NCBI RefSeq assembly: GCF_000471905.2
Contig: NW_006497672.1
Span: 1,277,024 to 1,341,023 of the forward strand
Source: Amborella trichopoda
Taxonomy: Eukaryota > Streptophyta > Magnoliopsida > Amborellales > Amborellaceae
Reading direction: 5' to 3'
DNA length: 64,000 bases
Below the pieces are notes generated by a model that was not told the origin of the DNA, ran no database searches, and was given only the letters and a program-made list of their open reading frames with translations. The position numbers and the translations under genes were made by a program. Below, one piece after another: positions 10,723 through 22,854 of this stretch (the stretch's first letter is position 1; each line of letters starts with the position of its first letter).

Positions 10723-11349
10723 CAACCGGTGAGAGAGAAATTTAAGGTGGGTTTGGGACTTACTCGAGTTGACTTGCGTGGGCGCCATCGTAGATCACAA
10801 AGAAAGCCCCTAATAATAAAACTAATTGGAAATCGCCTCTCTTGGCTTGTATTCTTTTTATTTTTCTGTAATCACACACATATATGGCAAAGATTATAAG
10901 ATCGGTGGGTCAGACCTCACCCTTTTCCTCGTTGATGAATGTACAAAAGCTTGTGCATTCAAAGAAGAGAAGAGAAGAAAGACGGGGGAGAGAAGAATTC
11001 GCCTAAGTGACAGGATCAGAGCGATGACTAGGCTGGTGAATAATTGGCCTGACGTGGTAGCAACGGGCTCGGTAACTAAGACCAGCTCCCATGATTACTA
11101 CTATACGCATTACCAATACCGACTAGCTAGGCCTGATGGCCAGTCTGTCGTAGCAATAAAGCACGCCAAGTAATCCTTACAAAACAACATTACGGCTAGG
11201 CAACAGGACTATCATGAGAGGCTAACCTCAATCCCTCTTAGTCAAATGAAGGGGTAGTAGAATTAAGGCTATGAGGAAAGAATCAGAAGAGAAGAAGGGA
11301 AAGGAGGAAGGCGGAAGAAGAAAGGAAGAGAAGGGTATGAAAGGCGAGA

Positions 11350-12050
11350 GGATAAAGGAGAGAGAGGGAAGGAAGGCACAGTGGGTGCTAAGCATTGCCG
11401 ACTGTGTTAAACGGAAGAGAGAGGAGACGCAATCAGTGCTAGGCTTCGTCGAGTGTGTTGTATAGAGGAGAAGAGAGAAGACACAGTTGGTGCTAAGCTG
11501 TACCGATTGTGAAAGAAGAGGAGAGAGAAAACTAGTCGACACTGGGCTTCGTCAACGAACAGAAGAAGAGAAAAAGAACCAACCGGCACTGGGCTTCATC
11601 AATTGAAAAAAAAAAGAGAGAAAATCAACTAACACTAGGGTTCACCAATTGACAAAAGAGGAGAGAGAAAACTAGTTGATGCTGAGCTTCACTGACTGAC
11701 AAAAGAGGAGAGAGAAAACCAATCGACACTAAGCTTCACCAATTGACAAAAGAGGAGAGAGAAAACCAATCGATGCTAGGCTTTTTCGATTGATAAAAGA
11801 GGAGAGAGAAAACAAATCAACTCTAGGCTTTATGATTGACAGAAGAGGAGAGAGAAAAATAACTGGTGCTAGGCTTCATCAATTGATAAAAGAGGAGAGA
11901 TAAAATCAATTGATGCTGGGCTTCATCGATTGACAAAAGAGGAGAGAGAAAATCAACTGTTGTTAGGCATTACCGATTGACAAAAGTGGTAAGAGAGAAA
12001 ATCAATTGCCATTAGGCTTCATCGATTGATAGAAGAGGAGAGAGAAAGGA
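11350..12050 (-). repeat. 47-bp minisatellite, X subfamily B/C
   Basis: About a dozen units built on 'aaaagaggagagagaaaacc' plus 'tgctaggcttcatcgattgac', with a period near 47 bp. Copy C has the complementary-strand equivalent at 46.34-46.91 kb. It takes the place of the unrelated 38-bp array in copies A and E. It adjoins a nearly pure GA tract (12046-12145). Confidence 0.8.
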
Positions 12051-14729
12051 GATAAAGGGGAGAAGAGAAGAGGAAAGAGAGAGATAGAGATGAGAAGAGA
12101 GGATGAGAGAGAAAGAGATAGAGAAGAGAAGAGAGGAGAGAGAAAGTCATCTGCCTGTAGGGGATCGACCCTTTTCTTCTCTCTCCTCTCTCTCTCCGAG
12201 ATGTACCCATAAAGTCAAGAAAAAATCAGAATTTTATTAATTGATCCAAGAAGAATGAATTCGTTTTTTGTACGATGAGGTATTGCTTGTTTATGTAGAA
12301 TTGGGCTAAAACATAGGTGTATGCTCGAAAATTACTTAGAATTGAAGATAATTACAATTTAATTGAATTTAAATAAGTTCTAAAAATGAGTGGAAAAAGA
12401 CTGTTTTGCCCCTGCCTAACAATGTGTAGAATTCAAGAACAGTCTTTGTTATTGCCTAAGAACTAGCGTGATCTTCCATGGCTGACCCCAGATCATTCTG
12501 GAGTTTGTTTGATCAAAAGATTATTGTTTTCTTGTAGGGCTCGGCATGGCAATCATTTTGATACCAACTTCGAGCCATGAATCATGCTTTGGCCCTATGA
12601 TCATGAGACTTGAATTTTGGATGAATCTTGAAAACTTCAAACTGATTGTGTGCTCGCTCCTTGATGTTTCTTCACGACTTCTTCATTGAATCATACTGAG
12701 CATGTCATCGCGATCATGTTGCAACAAACGTAACTTGATTTTGTGTCCGGATGAAGATTTTGTCATCTGGAGTTTTTGGCCTGAATATTGAAACCCGACG
12801 GCTGGAATTTACAGCAGCTTTGATGCCTTCGTGTGTGAAATCCAATAGTTCATCGTACATGAGGTTCGGACCAGAGATAGCCTCGAACCTCACACACATA
12901 ATGTAATTAGTTCTGCGCCGATCGGGTAAGTGAGTGTCGTGATCTGACTGCTCGAATGAGGCATGCTGCTGCTGAATTTTCTGCAACTTCCTTCACAAAT
13001 CAGTGACTTTCGTTGCATTTTTCTCTCGGCTTAGGCGTCGTCACGGTGCGTACCACATATCAAATTGTTCGCCTTGATGAAACGAACACGCTAACCAAAT
13101 TTGAGAGTGATCTGGCTTGGAATGAGTGAGATATAAGCCCCAAAAGTGACTGCCTGTGGCTGTAAAAATAACCACCTATAATAGTGTTTTGATGTGGTGA
13201 GGCCACACTGGAAAAGTATGGAGCCTACCCCTTTTCAGTATTTTACTCATAACTTTGTCTTGTAGTGCCCGATTAAGCCGAAACTTGACCCATAAGAGAT
13301 TTCGATCTTGTCAGATCTAATGGTGGTGGTCCCACAGCTGTTTGATGCACCAAAAGTATGTCTCTAGTTAGGGGTTCATTTCAAGGTGCTAGAGACCGAT
13401 ATCGCTGAAATTGTTTCTTTGTATTGACTACATTAGACATGTCTAATCGCGATGAAACTTGGCAAGTGGTCTTTTAAAGTGTTGATGACGATCTTGACGA
13501 ATTCGGAAGCCATTAAGAGACTGTCAAGAATTTCCACTGTTTCGTAGGCTTTATTGTTATGCTTCCTACTTATTCCTAATCAGGGATCAAGGTGCTAAAA
13601 AACATGTTCAAATAGCTTGCCCCACCAAATGTTGTGCTTCAAGAGAAGTGAGAAGGACAATCATTCGAAAAATTTCCTTCGAATTTTACTTTTTTTCTTC
13701 TTAGCCACAAGACCACGTGAATGTCGAGGAGATTCTCGTAATCGTGTAACTAAGATGCTCAAACGTAGGGATGCATTGTACGCGGGTCCATCTGTGGAGA
13801 CTTTAGGGGGAGAAGAGACTTTTTTGAGGGATCTTGACAAAGTCCTCACCCTCGTATGGACTATTGGTGATTCTGAAGCTGTGGATTTTGTACGGACCCC
13901 GTCAGTTAGAATTAAGCCCGTCTTGTAATTAAGTGCCACATAGAAGGGCTTTGTTCCCATTTGGTCTGGGTTCATTGGTTTTCTTTGGTAGGTGTTGTTT
14001 GCTGCTACACCAGGTTCTCTTTTGATATTAAAAGTACCATTATAGGTCTCGTCTACCGAGTCCAGCCAGGGGCAGGTTTTATTAGCCGATCCCGATGGTT
14101 TGGTCGTACCGGCTAGGTGAGCTGACGTCTCTGACAGGTTTTCCCCTGTCTTTGTCATTTTCTTGCCTTTGGAGTATTTATTTCTAGAGTGTGTTTGTGA
14201 CCTTGTGGGAATAATATTCTTCCTCACGAGACTTGTCTTGCCGTCTTGACGAGTCTTCTGTCTTCAGAGTCCTTTTGCAACTGGACTCAGGCTGCCAGAA
14301 TCATTTCCTTGAAGCTCGTATTTTTGGATTCCTAACATTATATTACCAGAGATTTTCTTCTTTTGAGTGAGGGCTGAGGCCGTCTATTGAGACGAGTGCT
14401 GCATCAACCTATTTATTGGCCCAAGCGTCCTTTACGGATTTTTGCTTGAACTTGAGAGGAGACGTCGTAGAGATAGTTTTCACCAACTTCTTTTTATTTT
14501 TGGGCTTCTTTACTCATGGCCTTTGGCCACGTCCACCTTTTCATCCATTTTTACTCACGATGCCCTTTTCACGTTTTCACCATGCCCGGTTTTATTTTAT
14601 TCATAGAACTCTTTTACTCATGGTTTCATGACCATGACCGTCCGTTATTTTTACTCATAACGTTCCCTCGTTAAGATATACACCGTGCCCATTATTTTAT
14701 AATTCTTTTTGTGAAGGCGTGTTTTAAGG

Positions 14730-15600
14730 TCATGCCTTCGAGACCTGTGTGAAACAGTTTATTATCATGTGGCCTGGATGTGCACTATGGTTTAAGGTCA
14801 TACAGCTGGACTATTGTGGTGATGAAGGGTAGTCTGTGGAGGCCATGGATTGAGTATGGTGGTGGTCTGACTCACTTGGGAAAATAACATTAGGCTACCT
14901 ATGATGTATGTAATGTGAGTGGATGATGGTTACCCACTTACTTACAATGAGTATGGATGGCTGGATGGTTCGCCATTTCGTGAGCGTGGGTGAGACTCAC
15001 TGGGGAATGAAGTATGGTGATGAAGTGAATGGACACACTGGGGAGGTAATGAAGGTGCGCGTGCACACTAACAGGTAGGTTAGAGAAGGAGTGCGTGAAA
15101 GTGCACGTAAAGACATGTGCACATATGTGGGGGCATGTTTATGCTCATGCCTCCGAGAACTGTGCAAAGCAGCTTATCATCATGTAGCCAAAACATGCAT
15201 TATGGTTTAAGGTCATACTGTTGGACCGTGGTTATGCAGTTTAAAGTCATACAACTAGGACCATGCAGTTTATGGTCGTGCTATTAGATCTCCGCTACAG
15301 TTTAAGGTCATATAGTTTGGACCATGGTGTTGAGCCATTATCGTCATGCGGCTAAGACATAGACTTTGGTTTTAAGGTCGTACAGATGGACTGTGGTTAT
15401 GTAGTTTAAAGTCATACAACTACGACCATGCAGTTTAAGGTCGTGCAAGTAGATCTCCGCTATAGTTTAAGGTCATATAGTTCGGACCAAAGTCGACAGT
15501 TTAGGGTCGTGTAGCATCGACCTAGGCTGTGCAGTTTAGGGTCATGCAGTTTGGAGCAAAGCCTGACAGTTTAGGGTCATGCAGCATGGACCATGATTGA
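14730..15600 (-). repeat. X higher-order minisatellite, copy B
   Basis: On the minus strand this shows the same three-subunit order as copy C (about 32 bp each, about 96 bp per block), for example in 15380-15500. It is interrupted by less regular sequence around 14880-15160. Confidence 0.75.
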
Positions 15601-17593
15601 GCCACCATGTTGGTGAAGCTCCATGAGGAATAGGTCTGTGGATGGCAATCCGACTCCCTGGGGATGAAATGGTTAACACCATTCACAAACTGAGGGTTCA
15701 TATGGAAATGGTGACCTGATGAAGGATGGCCAACAGGAGCGGACTTCACTAGGGTTTAGGGGGGTATGCTTACTCCCTAGGGTTAAGATAGCTTGGTATG
15801 AAACAGCCCCACCAAATATTGAAGAGGTAAGAATGACTCTAACTTCACCGGGATAATGGGCTGCAGTATGGGTGTGACTCCTACGAGGATGAGGGATAGC
15901 TCCCGACTTCATTAGGGATGATAGACCATTGTTTGGGTCAACCAGCCTGGGTGCAACATCAATGGGGATGACAGGTCACGGCTTGGGTGCAACCCCACTA
16001 AGGTTGGACGCAGAAGATTTCAACCTGGAGTAAGTGACAATAGGCTGCTTAAATTACGGTCGGTGCCTGGTGTAGCGCTAGTAGTTTCTTGTGAGTATTC
16101 AACCAATGCTAAGTTCTAAAAAGCACAACCGACACTGGGTTGTTAAAAACTCAGCTGGGGATGTGAACGACCCATGCTATTGTTTGAACACAACCAATGC
16201 TAAGTTAACCGGTGCTAGGGTTCTTTTGGAAACACACCCAATGCTAAGTCAACCGACGTTAGGGTTGTTTTGGAAAAACACCAAGCGTTAAGTCAAACGG
16301 TCCTAGTGTTGTTTGGATACACACCCGGCACTAAGTCAACCAACGTTATGGTTGTTTTGGAATTCACCCTATGCTTGGCATGGACTGATGAGAGTTACCT
16401 CGGGCCTCGAGTGAAAGCCTGACCCGACTCATCGTCACTTGGCTTCCCTTGGATGCGATTGGAATTCCCAATTTGTAAGGGGCATTTGATGGTAGTGTGG
16501 TATATATACGGGGGTAAAATCATGTTTTCCCTCACTTTTTCACCAAAGGTAAAAACAAAATTAAGTAAAAAAAATTTCTTAACAGTGAGAAGAGGGTTCT
16601 CGATTGAAGTTCCTGCTGGCAGTGTGACTCCAGCAAAGGTTTTGTAGGGAAGGTTATTAGCCAACAGTGGGATTCCAGGCGGTTTTACGGGGAAGACCTT
16701 TGACATGCAGACTTTGCCAAGGATTTGGCGAAGTTGCAGGGAAAGGAGCGGGAAAAGAATGTTCACCTGGGAGTTTTTTGGGAAATCAAAGAGGTTCCGG
16801 CTACAGTTTTTTTTGGTAGAAGAGGCAGGTAGCAGAATTGTGAGCATTTCAGCACATCTCAGGAGTTTTTCAAGGAATTTTAAGAGGTTTATCAGGGATT
16901 GTGGTAACTTTTCTACATTGTTAGTGGTGTTGTAGAGGTTCCCGGGGACTTGGGGAAGTTTGCAGGAGTTTTTAGTGAGGTTCTGGTGCTGTCCAGGTGA
17001 AAAACACATATGACAAAGGTTTTTCAATAGGTTTTCTAGCCTTGTAGGAGAAGTTCCAACAGGAGACGAACAGTCACAAGAGGTGGGCCATCGTGGAAGG
17101 TGTACGGTTGCAGAAGGTGAACCGTCGGGGAGGTGAACCATCGCAGGGAAGATGTACAGTTACCTTTGGAAATTGAACGACCATTAAAGAGGTGTGAAAA
17201 CTTAGGGAGTCTCGGGAAGCGAGTAGTCACGACTGGGCCGTTGCTAACAAAAATGCAGCCAGTGCTGGAGCAACCGGCGATGATAATTTAGAGTGCTGAC
17301 CCAATCGACGCTGAACCTCAAGAAAGGCAACTGACGCTAAAGGTTAGGAGCACAACCGGTGTTGGCCTTTGGAGGACACTGCCGGCGCTGACTTCAGTCG
17401 ATGCTCATCAATACGTGTGGCTTATCATGGTGTGGAGAGTGATGAAAGTAAGCTACGTGCAGGATTTTCAGTGCTCAACGACGAGCTGCATATGACGATG
17501 TTCATGGGCAGGAAAAAAGTGGTGAATGATGGTAAGGCGTAGCTTGTGGTACCTGTTAGAAGCCAAATCTTCTAGGATAACAGTAGTCCATGT
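15601..17593 (-). other. X copy B upstream segment, no confirmed gene
   Basis: The stretch holds a 248-codon minus-strand open frame (16395-17141), the longest uninterrupted frame in the window. Its product matches no family I know. The matching region of copy C is broken by stops between its two surviving pieces (28474-28734 and 29188-29469). The frame also runs across a TATATATA motif near 16500 that lies in a promoter-like context in copies B and C. I therefore read it as non-coding, though the C-terminal reading ('RIQGKP', 'DDE') is preserved in copy C. The rest (17230-17420 and 16080-16370) has dispersed boxes like 'aaccggtgctagg' every 40-60 bp. Confidence 0.45.
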
Positions 17594-18180
17594 TGTTATT
17601 TGGAAGGGCACCCACTTTGAATAGGGTATGCTTTCTGTCATAGGCTAGTTCCTTGCCAACACAGCCCACTTTGTATGTTTGATACACACATCGAATGAAT
17701 CCTTCATTGTATATTTGATATACACGTCAGATGAGATATATGGCTTGTATGTTTGACATACACGTCGGATGGACAGAGGCTAACTTCTTGGAGTGGCTCT
17801 GCTTTGTCTTCTCGCTTGTAACCATCCTCTTACTCGTCAAATGAATTAAGGATAACTCTCCAAGTGGTTTCGCTTCTTCTTCATGAGGAAGGCCTTTCTT
17901 TGGTGGGTTTACTTCTTCCTCATGGAGAAGGAATTTGTTTTGGACTATAACCATCCTCTTATCCTTAGATGTAAGAGCAAAAGTACAAGTTTTGGTTTGT
18001 AGTTGTCCTCTTATCCTCAAATGCAAGAGTGAAAGTACAAGTTTTGCTTTGCAACTGTCCACTTATCCTCAGATGCAAGAGACTTGTAACCTCTCTAGTA
18101 ATGGGCTTCATGTAACATGTAACTCGCTTTTACTCCAATAAAAAGAGTTAAAATTTTGTTTTGACTATCTTGCTTATTTT
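17594..18180 (-). repeat. Z1 3' tail / LTR-like end with short tandem repeats
   Basis: On the minus strand it ends in '...ggaagg'-complement sequence ending AATAACA. It contains three copies of a roughly 45-bp unit based on 'gtatatcaaacatacaagcc' (17667-17765). Further copies of 'ggataagaggacagttacaa' lie at 17815-18075. The mirror copy is at 24600-25156. I infer LTR or 3'UTR; the start of the LTR cannot be fixed. Confidence 0.6.
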
Positions 18181-18234
18181 CGCATTGAGTCCCTTTCTTT
18201 TGAATATGCATCATGGATAGTACTTCTTTAAATA

Positions 18235-19500
18235 TCATCCATTGATAGGGGCCATTGCTTCCCCTCCTTTAGGATGTGCCAGTATATTGGCTACGTTGGG
18301 CGAAACCTTCTTGACTATAAAGGGTCCTTCCCACTTAGGCTCAAACTTCCCTTTACGTCGGTCGTGCATAACAATAGGCCTTTGGATAGCTAAGACTAGA
18401 TCACTGCAGGTGAATGAGTGGACTTTGACAGAGTTGTCGAAAGCCCTCTTCATTCCCCCTTGGTTGAGTTCAAGGTTCTGCTGAGCCTCTAGCCTCCTTT
18501 TATAGAGTGCATCAAACTCCTGATACCGGATCTTAACTCTCTCATCTTCAGTTATTCCTTGGTTAATAGCGACTCGCAGTGAAGGGATTTGTATTTCAAG
18601 AGGTAAAACTGATTCATCCCCATAGACCAGAGAATAAGGGTGGAATCAGTAGCATTTCGGGTAATAGTGCGATAAGCCCATAGGGCTTCAAAATGCTTAT
18701 CATGTCAGTTTTTCCTTCTGCTTTTTAATGACTTTCTTAAAAAGTTGCACAGAGTCTTATTGAACGCCTCAGCTAATCCATTCGCTCGAGGGTGGTACAT
18801 AGTCAAGTACCTCCATTCGAAATTGAATTGGTTAACCAAGCGATCGATGTGCTGACTCCTAAATTGAGGACCATGGTCAGATATATTCCAGTTGGGGACC
18901 CCGAAGCGATATATGATATAATGTCGAACAAAGTAGGCCATCGCTGTCCTAGAACCTGCTTATGGGGGACTGCTTCAGCCCACTTAGAAAAATAATCAAT
19001 TGCAGCTAGGATAAAAATATGGCCCATTGTAGATGGAGGGTCAATAGGCCCTACGATGTCCATACCCCATTGTGAGAAGGGTCATGATGCAACCATAGGG
19101 TGCAAAGGCTCTAAAGGTTGGTGAACCAGGCTGGACTGTATTTGGCATACATTGCACGTTTTAGCATAACTTAAAGAATCAACAATCATGGAAGGCGAAT
19201 AGTATCCCAACCTACGTATTCATTCATAGAGGTTAGGACCAGATTGGTGTAGTCCACAAATGCTTGAGTATACTTCTTTTAACACCTTATTTGCTTCTTG
19301 GATATCGACGCAACTAAGAAGAATGCTGTCAAACGACCGTCTAAGGAGAGCATCTCCTACAAGGAGGGCATACTTGGTAGACATTCGATGTATTCTGTTA
19401 CGTTCGGCACGATCTTCCGGGAGCCTGCCATGTTTTAGGAAACTGGTCATGGGCTCTCTCCATTCTTCTGCACACATTGGGTCAAAGAACTCTGGTTCTT
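18235..19500 (-). pseudogene. Z1 integrase remnant
   Basis: Retroelement integrase inserts the cDNA copy into the genome. Minus-strand reading shows the N-terminal zinc-binding region (19477-19150, with 'ICGLHQSG' and later 'CNVCQ'), then the catalytic core from 19063 ('MDIVGPID', 'FSKWAEAVP'). After a frameshift near 18945 come 'ISDHGPQF' and 'YHPRANGLAEA', so the D, D and E catalytic positions are recognisable. The C-terminal domain (18453-18235) has 'KFEPKWEGPFIVKKV', typical of Tat-like integrases. Stops and at least one frameshift interrupt it. Confidence 0.85.
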
Positions 19501-19749
19501 GATTCTAACCCTTAGCTCCTTGACTCCGTGCTATTGCTTTTTCAGTCTTGACTACTTATTTGACGAATAGAAGTGCTCCAATGGATAAGAAGGGCACTCG
19601 GGGAAGAAATTTCTCTCATCATCCACATCAACCTTGGTTCTTAGTTTGATGTGTCTTCACTCTGCCACCTAGACAAGTGTGGTCCCTGATGAGGATAATT
19701 GAATTGTAGCACTGAGTTTCAAAAGTGCGTCAGCCTACGAGTTTATCCT

Positions 19750-20400
19750 CTTGAGGATGTGACTCAGGGATATGTCCTCAAACTGAGCCATATACGATTT
19801 TGTAGTATCATGATAAGGCTTGAGAGTGTCTTTTATCACATCATAAATACCTTTGAGCCGTCGGATAACAACGTCAGATTCATCATAGATCTTGAGCTAC
19901 TCCAAGTCAAGATCGAAGGCTATCTCTAGTCCAATTATAAGGGCCTGATATTCTACCTCATCAAGAGAGAAAGAAAGTGGCAATATTCCTCCTCTCGACA
20001 TCAGGAATACTACTTCGGTGCCTCCTTGATTCGATTGGAATGCTCCGTCGAAGTACAATTCCCCCACAAGAGTAAGGTCTGAGCAGAATACTTCTTTCTC
20101 TTTTGGAGACATATGCGCTGAAATGAAAGTGGATTTGGGATTTGCTTCGTCTCCAAGATTTATTTCTTTGAGTTCGTCAGTTGTGGCTTGACCACCTTCT
20201 TCCCATTCTTCTGAAGCCTCTTCCAACTCTTCATTGTTGTTTTCAGAGATTTTTTGATCAACCTCAACTGCAGAGACCCAAGATCCTGACATTTCTACCT
20301 CTGATAAAGGTTTCGAGTGGATCATAATTTCTGCACCTTTCTCGAACCGAGTGACGGAAAGGTCAACCTCAAAAGTGGAAAACATGTCTGGTTGGATAAA
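19750..20400 (-). pseudogene. Z1 archaeal-type RNase H remnant
   Basis: RNase H degrades the RNA strand of RNA:DNA hybrids in reverse transcription. The minus strand shows 'ELYFDGAFQSNQGG' (catalytic D), 'EVEYQALIIGLEIA' (catalytic E), 'IYDESDVVI' (D) and a tail ending 'ADALLKLSATI'. The spacing fits the second, archaeal-type RNase H domain found in Tat elements. The frame is open from 20385 to 19897 and then has stops. An acidic stretch (about 20290-20180) precedes the domain. The upstream reverse transcriptase is absent. Confidence 0.75.
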
Positions 20401-21259
20401 CTTATCTTAAAAGTTAGAGGAAAATTGAGGTTCAGTGATAATGATGTAAAGAGTACCTTCGTACGAATCCCAAGATATTCGTACGGATGCCTAAAGTGTT
20501 TGCTTTGAGCCAGCTGGTTCTTCACAGACTTGTGTCATGTGGTAAGCCTCTTGAGTGTACAAACTTTGCCCTCATGACTCTCTCTTTCTCTGCTCAAAGT
20601 CAGGCTCAGGGGCCCACTGGGGTTTCCTTGATTTCTACTTTTTTTGCTTCTTTGACAAAGCAAGCTCAACCTTGGCTTTAGTTGCCAAGACATCAGCAAC
20701 TGTTAGGAATTCTGCTGCCTATACCAGGGTCTTTCTCAATTGCTTCCACTGCGTCCTTCTTATATTGATTCCTTCGAATTCTCGGTCAAGAGCCTCAAAC
20801 TCTGGGCATATCAAGGTCGTACCTGTAGGGGATGTAGGAGAGATAGAATGAGAAGCAAAAATGAAGAGGGAGAAAGGATAGAAGGTGGGGAAATTTTAAG
20901 GTCATTCCCCTCACCAGACCGATCTAGGCAGCTTTTTACGTCATCACCAGGGTTGGACGGGTGTAGGGGTCTTTTAGGTCTTACCCTTGCTTAGACCATT
21001 GGGGAGTGCTTTTAACGGCGTCACCCTCATCGGACATATGCTACGTGGGAGATGGCATGGGAATGTCTTCTTGAAATGATGAAGAAGGAAGAAGGATCAT
21101 GCCACGGATAAAGTCCAGTAAAGTTGACAGTGGAGGAAGGCATCTGAGAAATTCCTACTCGACTATGGGTTGAGCGGTCTTGCTTCTTTGGCGAGTAGCC
21201 ATTGGTTCCCATCTCTTTCTTGTTTTCTAATGTGCCATTTGATTCATCTCGCTAGGCTG

Positions 21260-22825
21260 GCAAATAGCTCTAGCTTGGCGAACCGCTTTTTTTTAAGGAC
21301 TTGAGTCTGCTTCTGCCATGGTAGACTATCCATGGCTGGGGAATCGAGGGTTTCGCAGAGTCTGAGTCATTGATAAGAAGGTTCCACTTTAAGAGATCTT
21401 CTTTTCCCGATAGAGTAATGAATTGGGGATCACTTACAAGGAGGTTGTAAATCTTCTGACACTCCCGCATTTTCTTTGTGAGAATATCAAGGAAATTTGT
21501 GCATTCTGACAGGTAATGTTCTCTTATCTAATGGTACGGGTAGCAACGATCCTTAGCCCCTTTTGCAAGGCGACTGGGTTGTCTTACCTACCTCAGTGTG
21601 ATTATGCCTTCCTGGAGCATTATAATGAAGAAGGCATAAAGAATACTAGGCATTTCATCTTCCCCTTGGATAGTTATGCGTGGGAGGTCTTAGCTGCCCC
21701 AAAGGCTTTCTTTAAGTCTTTATGCTTTATCTGACCCTTCAACATGTAGCAGTCATTTGTGGGATGATTGATCCTCCGATAGTAGGCACAATAATTCACC
21801 TGAGTGTCAAGGCCAGGTTGTTCAGGGAACTTGGTTTTTCGGAGCTGGATCATATTCTGTCCCAATAATAATTGGAATAGCACAGGGACCCATTCCTTCT
21901 CAAAGGGGTAGACCTTGGTCCTATGCCTGGTGAAATAATCACCCAGATCAAGGTTGGCTGGTGGGGGTACCCGACCGTACAACTGTTATTCTTGCCAACC
22001 TGGGGTGTTACCTTTGCTGTACTTACCCCTTTGGAGAGGTCCAAAGTTTGGGAGGGAGCCTTTTTTGAATCAGTGATCATGATGGCTGCACTGATTACCC
22101 CTTTCTGTTGGCTGCCCTGTGTGTTATTCCGAGAGTTACCATTGCCCCGATTGTTTGTTGAACTTGTAGATGGTTGTCATGTCGCACCATTGTGGCATGA
22201 TAGACTTTCTATGTGGACTGATTTAGAGATCAGCTCTGACATTGAGGTCGGACTAGAGGCCCCAACATGTAGAGTGATCTAGGTCGCATGTTCCGCACAC
22301 AAGTTTGGACTGCTTCCTTCTCAGGCATAGGATTAGAATGGCAGGAAACCAATTTTCTCCATCTTGATATCAACTGATCGATGGGCTAATGGGGATCTTG
22401 AGTCAGGTTGAGAAGTTCGATGATTTAAACCTCTCTCTTGACCACATAGAAGCGTTGATAGAATAGTTTCTCCATCTCCACCCATGAATGCACTGAGTTT
22501 GGAGGAAGTCGAGGATACCATTGAAATGTTGGGCCATCAAGGGTCTCAACGAACTGTCGGAGAAGAAGTCTCCTGTCAGATGTTATTTCTAGACATGCTG
22601 CTTGGAAGTGGGCAATATGTAGGTTTGGGGAGGTGGTTCCGTTAAATAAAGGAAACTTCGCTTTCATATAATCTTAGGGAAACAGGACCTGATCAATATA
22701 TGAGGGGTATGGCCTTTGATAAGGCATTGCACCCTGTATCCCTGAGATTTGTCTGCCCTTTAGGCTATGGGTCAACATAGCATCAATATCCTTCTGAGAG
22801 ACAGGATGAGGGACAGAATTGTCCG
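21260..22825 (-). pseudogene. Z1 gag remnant
   Basis: Gag is the structural protein of the retrotransposon particle. Minus-strand pieces read 'GRQISGIQGAMPY' (near 22740), 'HIAHFQAACLEI' and 'QFVETLDGPTFQWYP' (22667-22425), and 'MEKLFYQRFY', the core of the plant retrotransposon gag domain. Further on is a zinc-knuckle-like 'CAYYRRINHPTNDC' (about 21780) followed by 'DLKKAFGAAKTSH' (to 21674). A later piece 'VYHGRSRLKSLK' (21300) also occurs in the gag of copy E. Frames are broken by stops between 22330 and 21980. Confidence 0.8.
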
Positions 22826-22854
22826 TACACTCTTAAGCATTATCACAATACTGC

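Larger units (their letters stand above)
10718..17593 (-). mobile_element. Family X copy B, main part
   Basis: Read on the minus strand, this follows copy C from about 28150 to 30039 and then 41670 to 47580. Landmarks in minus order are 17.57-17.2 kb ('agcgccgg'-type boxes), a TATA-like site near 16505, the 96-bp minisatellite (15.6-14.7 kb), a conserved block (13.8-12.6 kb), a TATA-like and AATAAA region (about 12.3-12.2 kb), a GA/CT tract, and the 47-bp array (12.05-11.35 kb). Copy B has no coding frame I can assign to a protein family. At 17594 it meets the Z block. Copy C continues there as 'tggttaggg...', which suggests Z interrupts copy B. The continuation of B beyond Z is not found. 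Confidence 0.7.
17594..22825 (-). mobile_element. Z1: Tat-like gypsy element, truncated and decayed
   Basis: The minus-strand order is gag (22.8-21.7 kb), a spacer, archaeal-type RNase H (20.4-19.75 kb), integrase (19.5-18.2 kb), then a non-coding tail. This order, with an extra RNase H before integrase, is typical of the Tat lineage of Ty3/gypsy. No protease or reverse transcriptase motif is visible between 21.3 and 20.4 kb, so that part was probably deleted. All frames contain stops. The 3' terminus at 17594 adjoins copy B. The 5' end and 5' LTR are missing because the sequence switches to Z2 near 22826. Confidence 0.75.

Noticed and set aside
10826..11173. 115-codon plus-strand frame as a possible host gene
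   Set aside because: The region is the antisense of X copy B U5-like sequence and aligns with 47.1-47.5 kb. The frame is not kept there.
13661..14227. 188-codon minus-strand frame in copy B
   Set aside because: It lies in X sequence that in copies A and C has stops at the matching places. No motif is present.
16395..17141. 248-codon minus-strand frame, the longest uninterrupted frame without N
   Set aside because: It crosses a promoter-like TATA region, its counterpart in copy C is broken by stops, and no protein family is recognised.
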